DNA of 36,313 nucleotides, taken from positions 1 to 36,313 of the IMG/VR virus record IMGVR_UViG_3300010297_000023. One strand, 5' to 3'. Positions 7,180 to 14,705 of the stretch are shown here, piece by piece (positions within the stretch are counted from its first letter, which is position 1; every line of letters begins with the position of its first letter). The notes beneath the pieces were generated by a model. The model searched no databases. It saw nothing but the letters and a program-made list of their open reading frames with translations, and was not told the origin of the DNA. Made by a program: the position numbers and the translations under genes. This stretch comes from a virus.

Positions 7180-7683
7180 ATGAGCGGTAGTAAAAGTAAA
7201 AACAAAGGTAAGACCTACGAACGTGATGTAGCCAACTTTCTCACAGAGATGTATCAAGAAAGTTTCACAAGAGTACCTCATTCTGGTGCTTATATTGGCG
7301 GACAGAATTTTGTTCGTATTGATAATTTATCAGAAGGTCAAACAAGAGGATTCAAAGGTGATATAATTCCACCTGACAGTTTCCCATTGCTTGTAATTGA
7401 AGCAAAACACTACGGTGAATTCAGATGGAATCATCTTGCATTGGGTCAAGATGTTAAGCAGTTAGACGATTGGATACAGCAAGCCATTGATAGTTCTGAA
7501 GACAAAGACAAATGGCTATTGTGTGTTAAAATTACAAGACAGGGAGAATTTGTGTTATGGGATCCATCTAGATGGTCTAATTTAAACTATAAACAAACAT
7601 ATAAAAAATATCATTATATGGATTATAACACTTTCTGGAAACACAACAAAGATGCAGTCAAACAACAAAGCAACAATAGATAA
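7180..7683 (+). CDS. PD-(D/E)XK family nuclease, resolvase-like
   Basis: 167 aa. The basic, Gly/Ser/Lys start (MSGSKSKNKGKTYERDVANFL) leads into the nuclease core: Glu14 in the first helix, G60-D61 before a strand, and VIEAKHY with Glu75 and Lys77. Together these form the E...D...ExK metal-binding pattern of the restriction-endonuclease-like fold. Small single-domain enzymes of this kind include Holliday-junction resolvases and VRR-NUC proteins; which substrate this one cuts cannot be read from the sequence. An early, sigma-70-type promoter and proximity to recombination genes gp46/47 fit a DNA-processing role. It overlaps the next gene by 32 nt in a different frame, so the two are probably cotranscribed. 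Confidence 0.75.
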   Translation: MSGSKSKNKGKTYERDVANFLTEMYQESFTRVPHSGAYIGGQNFVRIDNLSEGQTRGFKGDIIPPDSFPLLVIEAKHYGEFRWNHLALGQDVKQLDDWIQQAIDSSEDKDKWLLCVKITRQGEFVLWDPSRWSNLNYKQTYKKYHYMDYNTFWKHNKDAVKQQSNNR

Positions 7684-8839
7684 TTTTAGTTTAGTTATAA
7701 TTGACAATGACACTTTATTAAAAAGTATCAAAGATTATTTCTACCAAAACTTGTTTCATGATTTTGATGATGACAAAATTTTTAATTGTTCTATAAACAA
7801 TATTAATCAAACATTACAAAAGATTCAAACAGAATATGCAGTAGTCATACAAGAAGGCATATTCTTTTTTGATCATTTGGATAATAACTTTTTAAAAATT
7901 ATAATTAATAATTTAAAAGATTATGTTTTAATTGGACATGTGCTTGATCGCAAAGACAGGTATTATCAATTACACCCTCAACAGTTTATAATAAATGTAA
8001 GCAAATGGAAACAGATTGGATGTCCAGACTTTAATTGCAAAGAGCATGACAATCTATTAACCATACAACGTTCAGCTGAAAATTTTCATGATGATTACAC
8101 ACCGCTATGGATACAAGCAGATAATAGTTTTATGTCTTGCAATAAACTGAAGTTTGGTGGATTAGTTATCAGTGAGTTTTTGAAAAATAATTTTAAAGTT
8201 AGACCTTTTAACACAGATGAAAGACATGTTAAAAAATTTGTTTACTATGAATTACAAGAACAAATAGCTCATTTACTTTCTTACGAACGTCTACATCCAA
8301 AATCATTTTACTATGCTAAAACTACTAGAAATTCTAAAAAACTGTTTAATCAGACAGCATCACATTATATTTCAGTTGCCAATGCTGTGGAAAGTTTGTA
8401 TAAAATAAAAGACATTTACCAAAACATAAAAAGCATAGATTTTTATGATATATCAATTACTGCATTGATTTTTACAGAACACTTTATTAACAGTTTTGAA
8501 AATGATTATAAAAAGTTTGTAAATGATTTTGATAACATGGGCGCCAGACCATGGACTACATTAGATTTATCAAATGAAGATTACTACCAATTAGATAGTT
8601 ATAAAGATGTCGAAACTATTAAACCAGTGTTAGATCATATAAGAAATAATGATGTAAAAATTAATTATTGTTATGGAGATATTACCAGAACTTCTATAAT
8701 TGAAAAAATTAACAATTCAACTGTTATGTATATTAGTAATGCATTTAATTACGAACATAATTTTATTCGCACAGAAGAAAAATCATTCTGGATTCACAAA
8801 GTAAAATCTAATAATAATATAAAGAAAATTTTATTTTAA
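7652..8839 (+). CDS. Hypothetical protein of 395 aa, marine-phage type
   Basis: Starts inside the end of the nuclease gene and runs to 8839. A stretch near residues 91-125 (YVLIGHVLDRKDRYYQLHPQ, then QFIINVSKWKQIGCPDF) resembles a segment found in proteins of marine T4-like phages that look like glycosyltransferase or nucleotide-sugar-type folds. The C-terminal part, with a strand-like INYCYGDIT and a VMYISNAFNYE, recalls the end of class I methyltransferase-like folds. Neither resemblance includes a diagnostic catalytic motif, so I give no function. It is very AT-rich, like its neighbours. Its stop overlaps the 3' end of the convergent Dps-like gene by 9 nt. Confidence 0.6.
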   Translation: MQSNNKATIDNFSLVIIDNDTLLKSIKDYFYQNLFHDFDDDKIFNCSINNINQTLQKIQTEYAVVIQEGIFFFDHLDNNFLKIIINNLKDYVLIGHVLDRKDRYYQLHPQQFIINVSKWKQIGCPDFNCKEHDNLLTIQRSAENFHDDYTPLWIQADNSFMSCNKLKFGGLVISEFLKNNFKVRPFNTDERHVKKFVYYELQEQIAHLLSYERLHPKSFYYAKTTRNSKKLFNQTASHYISVANAVESLYKIKDIYQNIKSIDFYDISITALIFTEHFINSFENDYKKFVNDFDNMGARPWTTLDLSNEDYYQLDSYKDVETIKPVLDHIRNNDVKINYCYGDITRTSIIEKINNSTVMYISNAFNYEHNFIRTEEKSFWIHKVKSNNNIKKILF

Positions 8840-9205
8840 TCTTAACAAATAAATTAATTGATTGCACTCTTGCACAATTTCGTCTACAATATTTTGAATA
8901 TCACCATAAGAGATAGTTTCTTTGTATTCGGCATAGTTGTCTCTAATATCTTCTACAGATTCAATAATGTCAGCACTGTTTGTGTAATTAACTAATTCCA
9001 CACTGCCTTGGTCTACTGGAAGAGAATCTGTTCTTCCCATCATTGATTCAACTAAACTGTCAACTAACGGTCTTAATTTTTGTTCAAAACCATCAAGTGC
9101 CTGGTGCTCAGCATAACCTTTTGTTTGCCAGTGCCAGTATTTTATTTGATTAAGATATTCTAAAGTATACCTTATTAGTTGCTCAAATTTCATTGTTTGC
9201 TCCAT
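8831..9205 (-). CDS. Small helical protein, Dps/ferritin-like (resembles phage DUF5856)
   Basis: 124 aa, almost entirely helical. The segment LIRYTLEYLNQIKYWHWQTK, then GYAEHQALDGFEQKLRPLVDSLVESMMGR has the order His-Trp...Glu-His...Asp...Glu seen in Dps-like and other ferritin-like bundles, and resembles the small conserved phage proteins grouped as DUF5856. Whether it binds metal is not established by the sequence. The upstream ATG at 9205 lies 6 nt from a TAAATA late motif. A second ATG four codons later (MKFEQ) has GGAG upstream and would be a more ordinary start, so the true N-terminus is uncertain by four residues. It is downstream of the oxygenase gene on the same strand. Confidence 0.65.
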   Translation of the reverse strand: MEQTMKFEQLIRYTLEYLNQIKYWHWQTKGYAEHQALDGFEQKLRPLVDSLVESMMGRTDSLPVDQGSVELVNYTNSADIIESVEDIRDNYAEYKETISYGDIQNIVDEIVQECNQLIYLLRLK

Positions 9206-9211
9206 TTTTGT

Positions 9212-9217
9212 TATTTA
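9212..9217 (-). promoter_or_regulatory. Late promoter motif TAAATA before the Dps-like gene
   Basis: ATAATAAATA lies 6 nt upstream of the ATG at 9205. Confidence 0.5.
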
Positions 9218-9224
9218 TTATTAA

Positions 9225-9881
9225 CTAGTGATATTTATGCCATCCTTTTTCTAGCATAGGTAAAAATGTTTTTTTATCTTTTTTACCGTGTGCAATGATA
9301 TGTAATCTTGATTCTGAACTACGATTCCAAACAGCATGAGGCTGTCCTATGTCAATTAAAAATGCACTACCGTTTGTAAAAGGAATAGTACCCCAATTTT
9401 TATATCTAAATTCACATTTTTCTGGATTGTATATTGAAATATTAACAGGATTTAAACATCTTTCCTGATCATCTTGATGAGGGAGTATATAACCCCCAGG
9501 CTCGACCCACATAAATCTCAATCTTTTATAACTTTTGTAAGGAAATGTATTTTCAAAAAAATGCTTTGTAATAGGACATTGATCAGCAACCCAAGTCCAT
9601 TTATACTCTGGTTCTTGTTTAAATTTACCGTTATAATACATCCAATCATTTGTGTGTTCGGCATCTATACCGTGTATGCAAATACTTTTCCAAGTACCGC
9701 CACCTTCGTGTTCTCTGTGAACTACGCATTTGTCTTTTATAGCAAGTGCTTCTTTATAAATGTCTTGCCATGGAATATCTAAATCTAGTTTAACATAAGG
9801 TACAGTAGTATCTTCAGCTAGCCATTCCCATATATCTTTTCCATTGTAATCACATGCAAAATGTTCTTCAAGATCTTTCAT
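9225..9881 (-). CDS. 2-oxoglutarate/Fe(II)-dependent oxygenase
   Basis: 218 aa. The double-stranded beta-helix motif is complete: His135-x-Asp137 in ILPHQDDQ, His182 in GQPHAVWN, and Arg192 in SESRLHIIAHG for the 2-oxoglutarate carboxylate. PGGYILPHQD and IDIGQPHAVWN resemble the aspartyl/asparaginyl beta-hydroxylase-like oxygenases common in cyanophages and pelagiphages. These enzymes hydroxylate a protein, nucleotide or small-molecule substrate; the substrate is not evident here. The start is fixed by a TAAATA motif 5 nt upstream, in the 11-nt gap after the gp46 stop, suggesting late expression separate from gp46/47. No signal peptide is visible, so it should act in the host cytoplasm. Confidence 0.85.
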   Translation of the reverse strand: MKDLEEHFACDYNGKDIWEWLAEDTTVPYVKLDLDIPWQDIYKEALAIKDKCVVHREHEGGGTWKSICIHGIDAEHTNDWMYYNGKFKQEPEYKWTWVADQCPITKHFFENTFPYKSYKRLRFMWVEPGGYILPHQDDQERCLNPVNISIYNPEKCEFRYKNWGTIPFTNGSAFLIDIGQPHAVWNRSSESRLHIIAHGKKDKKTFLPMLEKGWHKYH

Positions 9882-9886
9882 GTAAC

Positions 9887-9892
9887 TATTTA
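9887..9892 (-). promoter_or_regulatory. Late promoter motif TAAATA before the oxygenase
   Basis: AATAAATAG fills the 11-nt gap between the gp46 stop and the oxygenase ATG, ending 5 nt before the latter. Confidence 0.5.
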
Positions 9893-11671
9893 TTAGTGTG
9901 TAGATACTACTTCTAAGTCTTCAGATATTGAAGTGAATCCGTTTTCTTTTACAACGTTCATAATAGAATTAACTCTACCAGTTAATTCGTCTTTGTGTGA
10001 AATAAGGAATATATTTTTATCACGTTCTCTGGTCATTTTTTTCAAAATAGACATACTGGATTCAACACCTTGTGTGTCCATACCAGAATCAATTAGTTCA
10101 TCGATAAACATCAAGTTAATTGGTTTGCTTGTTGACTCAAATATATCTCTAAATGCCCAACTTAATCCGAGTATGAGTCTGTTACGTTCACCTCTACTTA
10201 AATTATCAAAATCAAGTTCTCTACCAAGTTCTGTGATTTCCACAGACAAGTCCGATTTAAATATCACTTCATGCGGCAAATATAATAGTTCAAGATAATG
10301 ATTTAGTCTTGAATTTAAGTACACTAAATTTTGATCAATGATTTTCTTTCTAATAAAACTGTCTTTTGATGTTAATAGTCTATATAAAAACTCTTGATGT
10401 TCCTTTAATTTAGTTAAATTGTTTAGTAAATCATATTCGATCTTTTCAATGTTTTGATTTTGTAATGTATCAATTTGTTCAATGTGTGGATTTTCTTGTT
10501 CAGAAATTAATACAAGTTCATTTTTTAAATTTTCAAGATTCTGTCTATGTTGATATGCTTGATCAACATCAAGATAAAAGCACTGTGGTTTTTCACCTAG
10601 TGTGCCAATTGACTCTAATGTTTTTGTGTGCTCTTGGTGTTGTGTATCATTAGAAAGTATTTGTTGTGTTGCTTCTTGTTTTTGTTCTTTTTTATTATCA
10701 AGTATTTCTTCTTGCTTAGAATCATGTATTTCTTGACCACAAGCATAACACTGATGGGCTTCAAGTGATTGAATTTCTTTGTTTAATTTTTCAATTAAGC
10801 GATTTTGCTTTTCTGTGTCACGAGTAATACTTTCAAGCCATTTAGTTGCTTCGTTTATTGCCGCAGAACTTTCTTTCCACTTGTCAAGACTTTTATGATT
10901 TTCAATTTCTTGATCAACATTAATATTTTCTAATTCTTTAATAGCATTGGTTATTGTAGTAACTTTTTTACTTTGTTCGTCTACCCATGCAGTGCTTTTA
11001 ATTTTAAATCTTCTAATAGTTTCTTCTATTTTTTCATTGCTAGATTTAACTGCTTGAATTCTTAATTCTTCTTCTTTGATATCATTTTTTGTTTGTGTTA
11101 TTTGATCTTTTAACAGTTGTGCTTTGGTTGACAATCTAGTGATACCCAATAATTCTTCAATAACATCTCTTTGCTCATTTGCTTTCATGCTTAAAAACGG
11201 CAAGTTGTATGTATTAAGTGCTACAATTTGTTTGAATAAAGCCAATGACATACCAAACACTTTATGAATTTCTTCTTGTGTTAATCTATTTTCGCCTTGT
11301 GCTTCGTCTGTGTCTTTTTCGTTAACAACTTCATCGTCGCAAAAAAACCTAAAATAATTAGGCTTACGTCCTCGTTCAATTTTGTATGTTTTACCATCAA
11401 CTTCAAACTCACACGATACACTCATGTTTTTTTGATTAGTTTTATTAATAAGATTATCTCTTTTGATATTTGTTAACGCATCTCCAAACAAACAAAAACT
11501 CAAAGCATTAAGCAATGTTGTTTTCCCGGTACCATTTCGTGATCCTTCGCCGCCTAGATCTAAATTGTTACCAAGTATTAGTGTTAATCCTGGATGATTC
11601 AAGTTTATAGCTTGAGTGGCATTACCAATACTTTGAAAGTTTTTGATTGTGAGATTTTTTAATATTATCAT
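9893..11671 (-). CDS. 46: Recombination endonuclease subunit gp46 (Rad50/SbcC-like ATPase)
   Basis: 592 aa against 560 in T4. Seen in order: Walker A GSRNGTGKTT (about 43-52), a long coiled coil with a zinc-hook CYACG (Cys308, Cys311) at its apex, a second coiled coil, the ABC signature LSRGERNRL (491-499), and Walker B INLMFIDE (518-525) followed by the D-loop region. With gp47 it forms the Mre11-Rad50-type complex that resects DNA ends for recombination-dependent replication. In T4 it also contributes to host DNA breakdown. The start ATG overlaps the gp47 TGA (ATGA), so the two subunits are translationally coupled. The complex is driven by the promoter at 12700-12728. Confidence 0.95.
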   Translation of the reverse strand: MIILKNLTIKNFQSIGNATQAINLNHPGLTLILGNNLDLGGEGSRNGTGKTTLLNALSFCLFGDALTNIKRDNLINKTNQKNMSVSCEFEVDGKTYKIERGRKPNYFRFFCDDEVVNEKDTDEAQGENRLTQEEIHKVFGMSLALFKQIVALNTYNLPFLSMKANEQRDVIEELLGITRLSTKAQLLKDQITQTKNDIKEEELRIQAVKSSNEKIEETIRRFKIKSTAWVDEQSKKVTTITNAIKELENINVDQEIENHKSLDKWKESSAAINEATKWLESITRDTEKQNRLIEKLNKEIQSLEAHQCYACGQEIHDSKQEEILDNKKEQKQEATQQILSNDTQHQEHTKTLESIGTLGEKPQCFYLDVDQAYQHRQNLENLKNELVLISEQENPHIEQIDTLQNQNIEKIEYDLLNNLTKLKEHQEFLYRLLTSKDSFIRKKIIDQNLVYLNSRLNHYLELLYLPHEVIFKSDLSVEITELGRELDFDNLSRGERNRLILGLSWAFRDIFESTSKPINLMFIDELIDSGMDTQGVESSMSILKKMTRERDKNIFLISHKDELTGRVNSIMNVVKENGFTSISEDLEVVSTH

Positions 11672-12672
11672 AGCCTATTATAAATTTCCATTAAGATATG
11701 ATTATCAAAAGATTCTGATTCAATTTTTGCTAGTTGATCTAATACAATTTCATCAACACTCTGAAATTTAATTTCGCCTTGGAATTCAATTTCATCTTCT
11801 GCTTGTTTGTGAGGTAGTAAACTAATTTCTCTTAAATTATATTGTTGTTGTAACTGTTCTTTAATAAAGTTTGCTTCTTCATAAGTTACATCAACATCAA
11901 TTTTAACACGCACATGGCACTCAGTGTCTAAGAATGTGTCTGGGTCTCTTAAGAGATCACTTAAATTCATTACTCTGTATTTTGGCCCATCTTTCCATAT
12001 TTTAAACTGTGGTTCTTTGTCCCACTCTAAAAACATGCAACCTCTATCATTATCCCAAGCATCAGCATAGTTGTGTGCAAATGGATTACCAATATAACTG
12101 ATATTACCTTTATGCTGTCTCTTGTGAAAGTGACCAGAAAAGACTCTTTCAATATGACTAAAATGATCTGCTTGTATTTCACCATGGTCGGGCATTTCAA
12201 CCATAGCATTCATTTTAAAGTTTGGCAATTCAAAATGACCAAACATATATTTGCATTTAATTTTTTGAATTTTTTTCCATTCGTTACCAACTAGCCATGG
12301 CACAATAGCAACATTGTCTTTGACAAGTATTTCATTAACCACTTCAATTTTTGGAATTTCGTTTGCAAAAATTACAGAGGATATTTCTCGTTTGTCTCTG
12401 TAAAATAAATCATGATTACCTGTAATAAAATAAACCTTTTCAAAGTTTTCACTTAATCTTTTTAAATTAGATATTGAATAATTTAATGTACTAATATTAA
12501 TTGAAGAGCGATGATGATGCCAGTCTCCTAGAAATATACAAGTTTCTGCACCAAATTCCTTTGATTCTTCTATAAACCACTTTACAAAATTCTCACAGTC
12601 ATTGTTATGCTGTCTTGAATTGTTTTTTAAGCCAAAATGTATATCTGTAAAGCAGGCGGCTTTTTTAAACAT
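11668..12672 (-). CDS. 47: Recombination endonuclease subunit gp47 (Mre11/SbcD-like nuclease)
   Basis: 334 aa, about the length of T4 gp47. All metallophosphoesterase motifs are present: Asp10-x-His12 (FTDIHFG), Gly-Asp50-x-His52 (LGDWHHHR), Gly-Asn86-His87-Asp (TGNHDLF), His146 (FGHFELP) and Gly-His181-x-His183 (SGHFHKR). These hold two metal ions in Mre11-type nucleases, so the enzyme should be active. It pairs with gp46, with which it overlaps by 4 nt. The ATG at 12672 follows CTGGAAAAAAAT, a weak ribosome-binding site, on a leader of about 20 nt. Confidence 0.95.
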   Translation of the reverse strand: MFKKAACFTDIHFGLKNNSRQHNNDCENFVKWFIEESKEFGAETCIFLGDWHHHRSSINISTLNYSISNLKRLSENFEKVYFITGNHDLFYRDKREISSVIFANEIPKIEVVNEILVKDNVAIVPWLVGNEWKKIQKIKCKYMFGHFELPNFKMNAMVEMPDHGEIQADHFSHIERVFSGHFHKRQHKGNISYIGNPFAHNYADAWDNDRGCMFLEWDKEPQFKIWKDGPKYRVMNLSDLLRDPDTFLDTECHVRVKIDVDVTYEEANFIKEQLQQQYNLREISLLPHKQAEDEIEFQGEIKFQSVDEIVLDQLAKIESESFDNHILMEIYNRL

Positions 12673-12699
12673 ATTTTTTTCCAGTAATTAACTATTCTA

Positions 12700-12728
12700 A
12701 TTATATGTTAAAAGAAACAAAAAGTCAA
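12700..12728 (-). promoter_or_regulatory. Strong sigma-70-like promoter of the gp47-gp46 operon
   Basis: TTGACT (12723-12728), a 17-bp spacer and a consensus TATAAT (12700-12705). The -35 box lies inside the last codons of gp55, so gp47/46 can be transcribed independently of the gene upstream. Confidence 0.75.
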
Positions 12729-13516
12729 GACTTTTTGGAAGCCATTTCGTTTTCTAATTGTCTTGTGTAAGATGGACTTAATCCATTTTTTTCTAAAATA
12801 TCATCTCGTAGATTTTGATGCTTTTTTTCTACATTTAAAATTCTAGTAAAAGAATTAGTAATAGCCGCAGTGTAATAAGCAAACGGATTAGCACTTTTTG
12901 ATTCATCAAATTGTAAACCAATCTGTGAAAGTTGTACTAATGCTTGTCCTCGCATTTCATCATTGTAAGTATATCCTCTCCAGTTGGATCTAGTACCATA
13001 TCTTTCACAAAGCTTCATAAACATTAATCCAAGTTTGTTAGTCATTTTTCCGTGTTCTAAACTAAATTGATTATGACCAGCATGATGACTTTTACCTACT
13101 TCTTCCCATTCTCCATTATCGTTAATAATATAATGCTTAAATGGAATAAAGTTTAATTTAACTTTAGTATCTGCGACTGTTTTTGGATTTGATTTACGAT
13201 CTGGATCATCTGGGATATGATCCCATGTTATCACTCTTATAACAATATCTGTATCTTTAATCTCTTTTAATTTAATTTCGTGTTCTGAAATTTCTTTTCT
13301 TTTTAAGCCTAATTCATCAACTTTGAGTTGTGTGAGTCTAGCCGCTCTGTTTTTACGTGCTTCAAGGATTTTAGCCTTGGTTATCTTTTCAATAGGATCA
13401 TGCACAATAAGATCATAATCAGCATACTTTTTATCCGTAAAATAACAGAAACTGCTTTTGCTTTTGTGTATCTCTTTTAAAATGTCTTTGTTGTTTAAAT
13501 AATTTATTCTTGCCAT
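12725..13516 (-). CDS. 55: Late-promoter sigma factor gp55
   Basis: 263 aa from ATG 13516, longer than T4 gp55 (185 aa). It begins MARINYLNNKDILKEI, matching the YVNNKELL start of T4 gp55, and ends with the sigma-2-like part (NWRGYTYNDEMRGQALVQLS, then FDESKSANPFAYYTAAITNSFTRILN), where the aromatic-rich helix contacts DNA and core polymerase. Between them, about 100 residues that are Lys/Glu-rich have no counterpart in T4 gp55. It directs host polymerase to TAAATA-type late promoters, which are abundant in this window. The frame also extends to an ATG at 13555, but the promoter's -35 and -10 boxes overlap that extension, so 13516 is the start. Confidence 0.88.
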   Translation of the reverse strand: MARINYLNNKDILKEIHKSKSSFCYFTDKKYADYDLIVHDPIEKITKAKILEARKNRAARLTQLKVDELGLKRKEISEHEIKLKEIKDTDIVIRVITWDHIPDDPDRKSNPKTVADTKVKLNFIPFKHYIINDNGEWEEVGKSHHAGHNQFSLEHGKMTNKLGLMFMKLCERYGTRSNWRGYTYNDEMRGQALVQLSQIGLQFDESKSANPFAYYTAAITNSFTRILNVEKKHQNLRDDILEKNGLSPSYTRQLENEMASKKS

Positions 13517-13522
13517 AGTGTT

Positions 13523-13551
13523 AATATAATAGGTTGTGTCATAAAAGTCAA
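13523..13551 (-). promoter_or_regulatory. Sigma-70-like promoter of gp55, leaderless
   Basis: TTGACT (13546-13551), 17-bp spacer, TATATT (13523-13528). Six nt remain to the ATG at 13516, so the mRNA should begin at the start codon. Confidence 0.65.
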
Positions 13552-13589
13552 CCACTTTGCTAAATTAAATACTACTTTTATAACTATAC

Positions 13590-13595
13590 TAAATA
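13590..13595 (+). promoter_or_regulatory. Late promoter motif (C)TAAATA before gp48
   Basis: ACTAAATA ends 5 nt before the gp48 ATG and would drive the gp48-gp53-hub-gp5 operon. It is back to back with the early promoter of gp55. Confidence 0.55.
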
Positions 13596-13600
13596 TTTAT

Positions 13601-14413
13601 ATGACAATTAATCAAGACTTCAGAGCAAAATTACAAGCAAAGCCCGGGGCTAAACAAGAAGTATACGGTGGCGGCAGTAAAGATTATAGAAAAAATTTAC
13701 TGGCTCCAATAGCCTATACCAACGGTTTGGTGTTTCCTTATACTCCAGCAATACAGGTTGCTCATGCTCAAGTTGATTATTCACAGTACAGTTTACCACA
13801 GACTAACTTTGATTACATGGCATTTGTGAGAAGAGCTTCTCCTACAATGTCTGTTACTGCACCATTTACAGCAAATAACATGGAAGAAGCAAGATATATG
13901 CTGGCTACTATACATTTTTTAAGATCAGTAACAATGACATATTTTGGCATTGAAAACAGAGAAAGAAGAGGAACACCGCCACCAGTATTACTGTTCAGTG
14001 CTTACGGTCCTTACATGTTTGAAAGAATTCCGGTAATTATTAGAACAGTATCTTTTGGTTTAGAACAAGATGTTGATTACATTCCAGCTGGCTTCATGCC
14101 AAACGATTTGCCTATGAGCAATGATGAAAAAAGATTACAGGAATTGGCTGTAATTGATACTAGTATTGACAATGATTATGGAGTAGCAGAATTAGAAGAA
14201 AGAAAAAAATTAAAAGAAAAAGTCAAAGGCAATATAAAAAGTATTGAACAAGCAGTAGCCAAAAGTTATGTGCCTGCGGTATTAAACATTTTTATAGACT
14301 TAGTGTATGCACCAACACCGTCAACTGTAAGAAACGGTTTTAATCTTGATAAATTCAGAGATGGAAGCTGGCTTAAAGGTGGAAACAAGGACGGATCAAA
14401 AGGATTTATTTAA
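13601..14413 (+). CDS. 48: Tail tube cap / baseplate protein gp48-like
   Basis: 270 aa. The N-terminal part is basic; then comes LVFPYTPAIQVAHAQVDYSQ, followed by YMAFVRRASPTMSVTAPFTA and EEARYMLATIHFLRSVTMTYFG, the pattern of gp48-type tube-initiating proteins in marine T4-like phages. In T4, gp48 and gp54 sit on top of the baseplate hub and start tube polymerisation. The protein resembles the wider group of tube-like and LysM-less initiator proteins, so gp54 is a less likely alternative. It is first of a four-gene plus-strand operon: its stop overlaps the gp53 ATG by one base. It starts directly behind a late motif with no Shine-Dalgarno sequence. Confidence 0.72.
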   Translation: MTINQDFRAKLQAKPGAKQEVYGGGSKDYRKNLLAPIAYTNGLVFPYTPAIQVAHAQVDYSQYSLPQTNFDYMAFVRRASPTMSVTAPFTANNMEEARYMLATIHFLRSVTMTYFGIENRERRGTPPPVLLFSAYGPYMFERIPVIIRTVSFGLEQDVDYIPAGFMPNDLPMSNDEKRLQELAVIDTSIDNDYGVAELEERKKLKEKVKGNIKSIEQAVAKSYVPAVLNIFIDLVYAPTPSTVRNGFNLDKFRDGSWLKGGNKDGSKGFI

Positions 14414-14700
14414 TGGCAACAGAAGATTCACAATACGCTAGTACACCAATTGTTAATGATTATTTAGACATTTTAAATATGCCTAGCATACCAAAAAGGT
14501 CTGATGACGAATACTACACAATAGAAAACAAATATCATCAAAGACCAGATTTACTTGCATATAAACTATACGGTACAACCAGATTATGGTGGGTTTTTAT
14601 AGTAAGAAATATAGATCTGTTTGAAGACCCAATTGAAGATTTTACAGCCGGCACAATAATAAGATTACCTAATTATGATGCAATAGCCGGCCAAAGGTAA
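14413..14700 (+). CDS. 53: Baseplate wedge protein gp53
   Basis: 95 aa, short compared with T4 gp53 (196 aa). The diagnostic part is complete: YYTIENKYHQRPDLLAYKLY, then GTTRLWWVFIVRNIDLFEDP and IEDFTAGTIIRLPN. RPDLLAYxLYG...LWWVF..RN followed by DPI-x-DF-x-G-x-x-I is the family pattern, and the last part resembles a LysM-like end. In T4 gp53 locks neighbouring wedges together around the hub. It overlaps gp48 by 1 nt and ends 5 nt before the 970-aa gene, so the four genes form one operon. Confidence 0.88.
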   Translation: MATEDSQYASTPIVNDYLDILNMPSIPKRSDDEYYTIENKYHQRPDLLAYKLYGTTRLWWVFIVRNIDLFEDPIEDFTAGTIIRLPNYDAIAGQR

Positions 14701-14705
14701 TTACT

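Noticed and set aside
12027-12294. Short frames on both strands within gp47
   Set aside because: They lie wholly inside the nuclease gene, which has all its motifs intact.
13517-13555. Longer gp55 starting at 13555
   Set aside because: The -35 and -10 boxes of its promoter lie inside this extension, so it is not in the transcript; MARINYLNN matches the family start.
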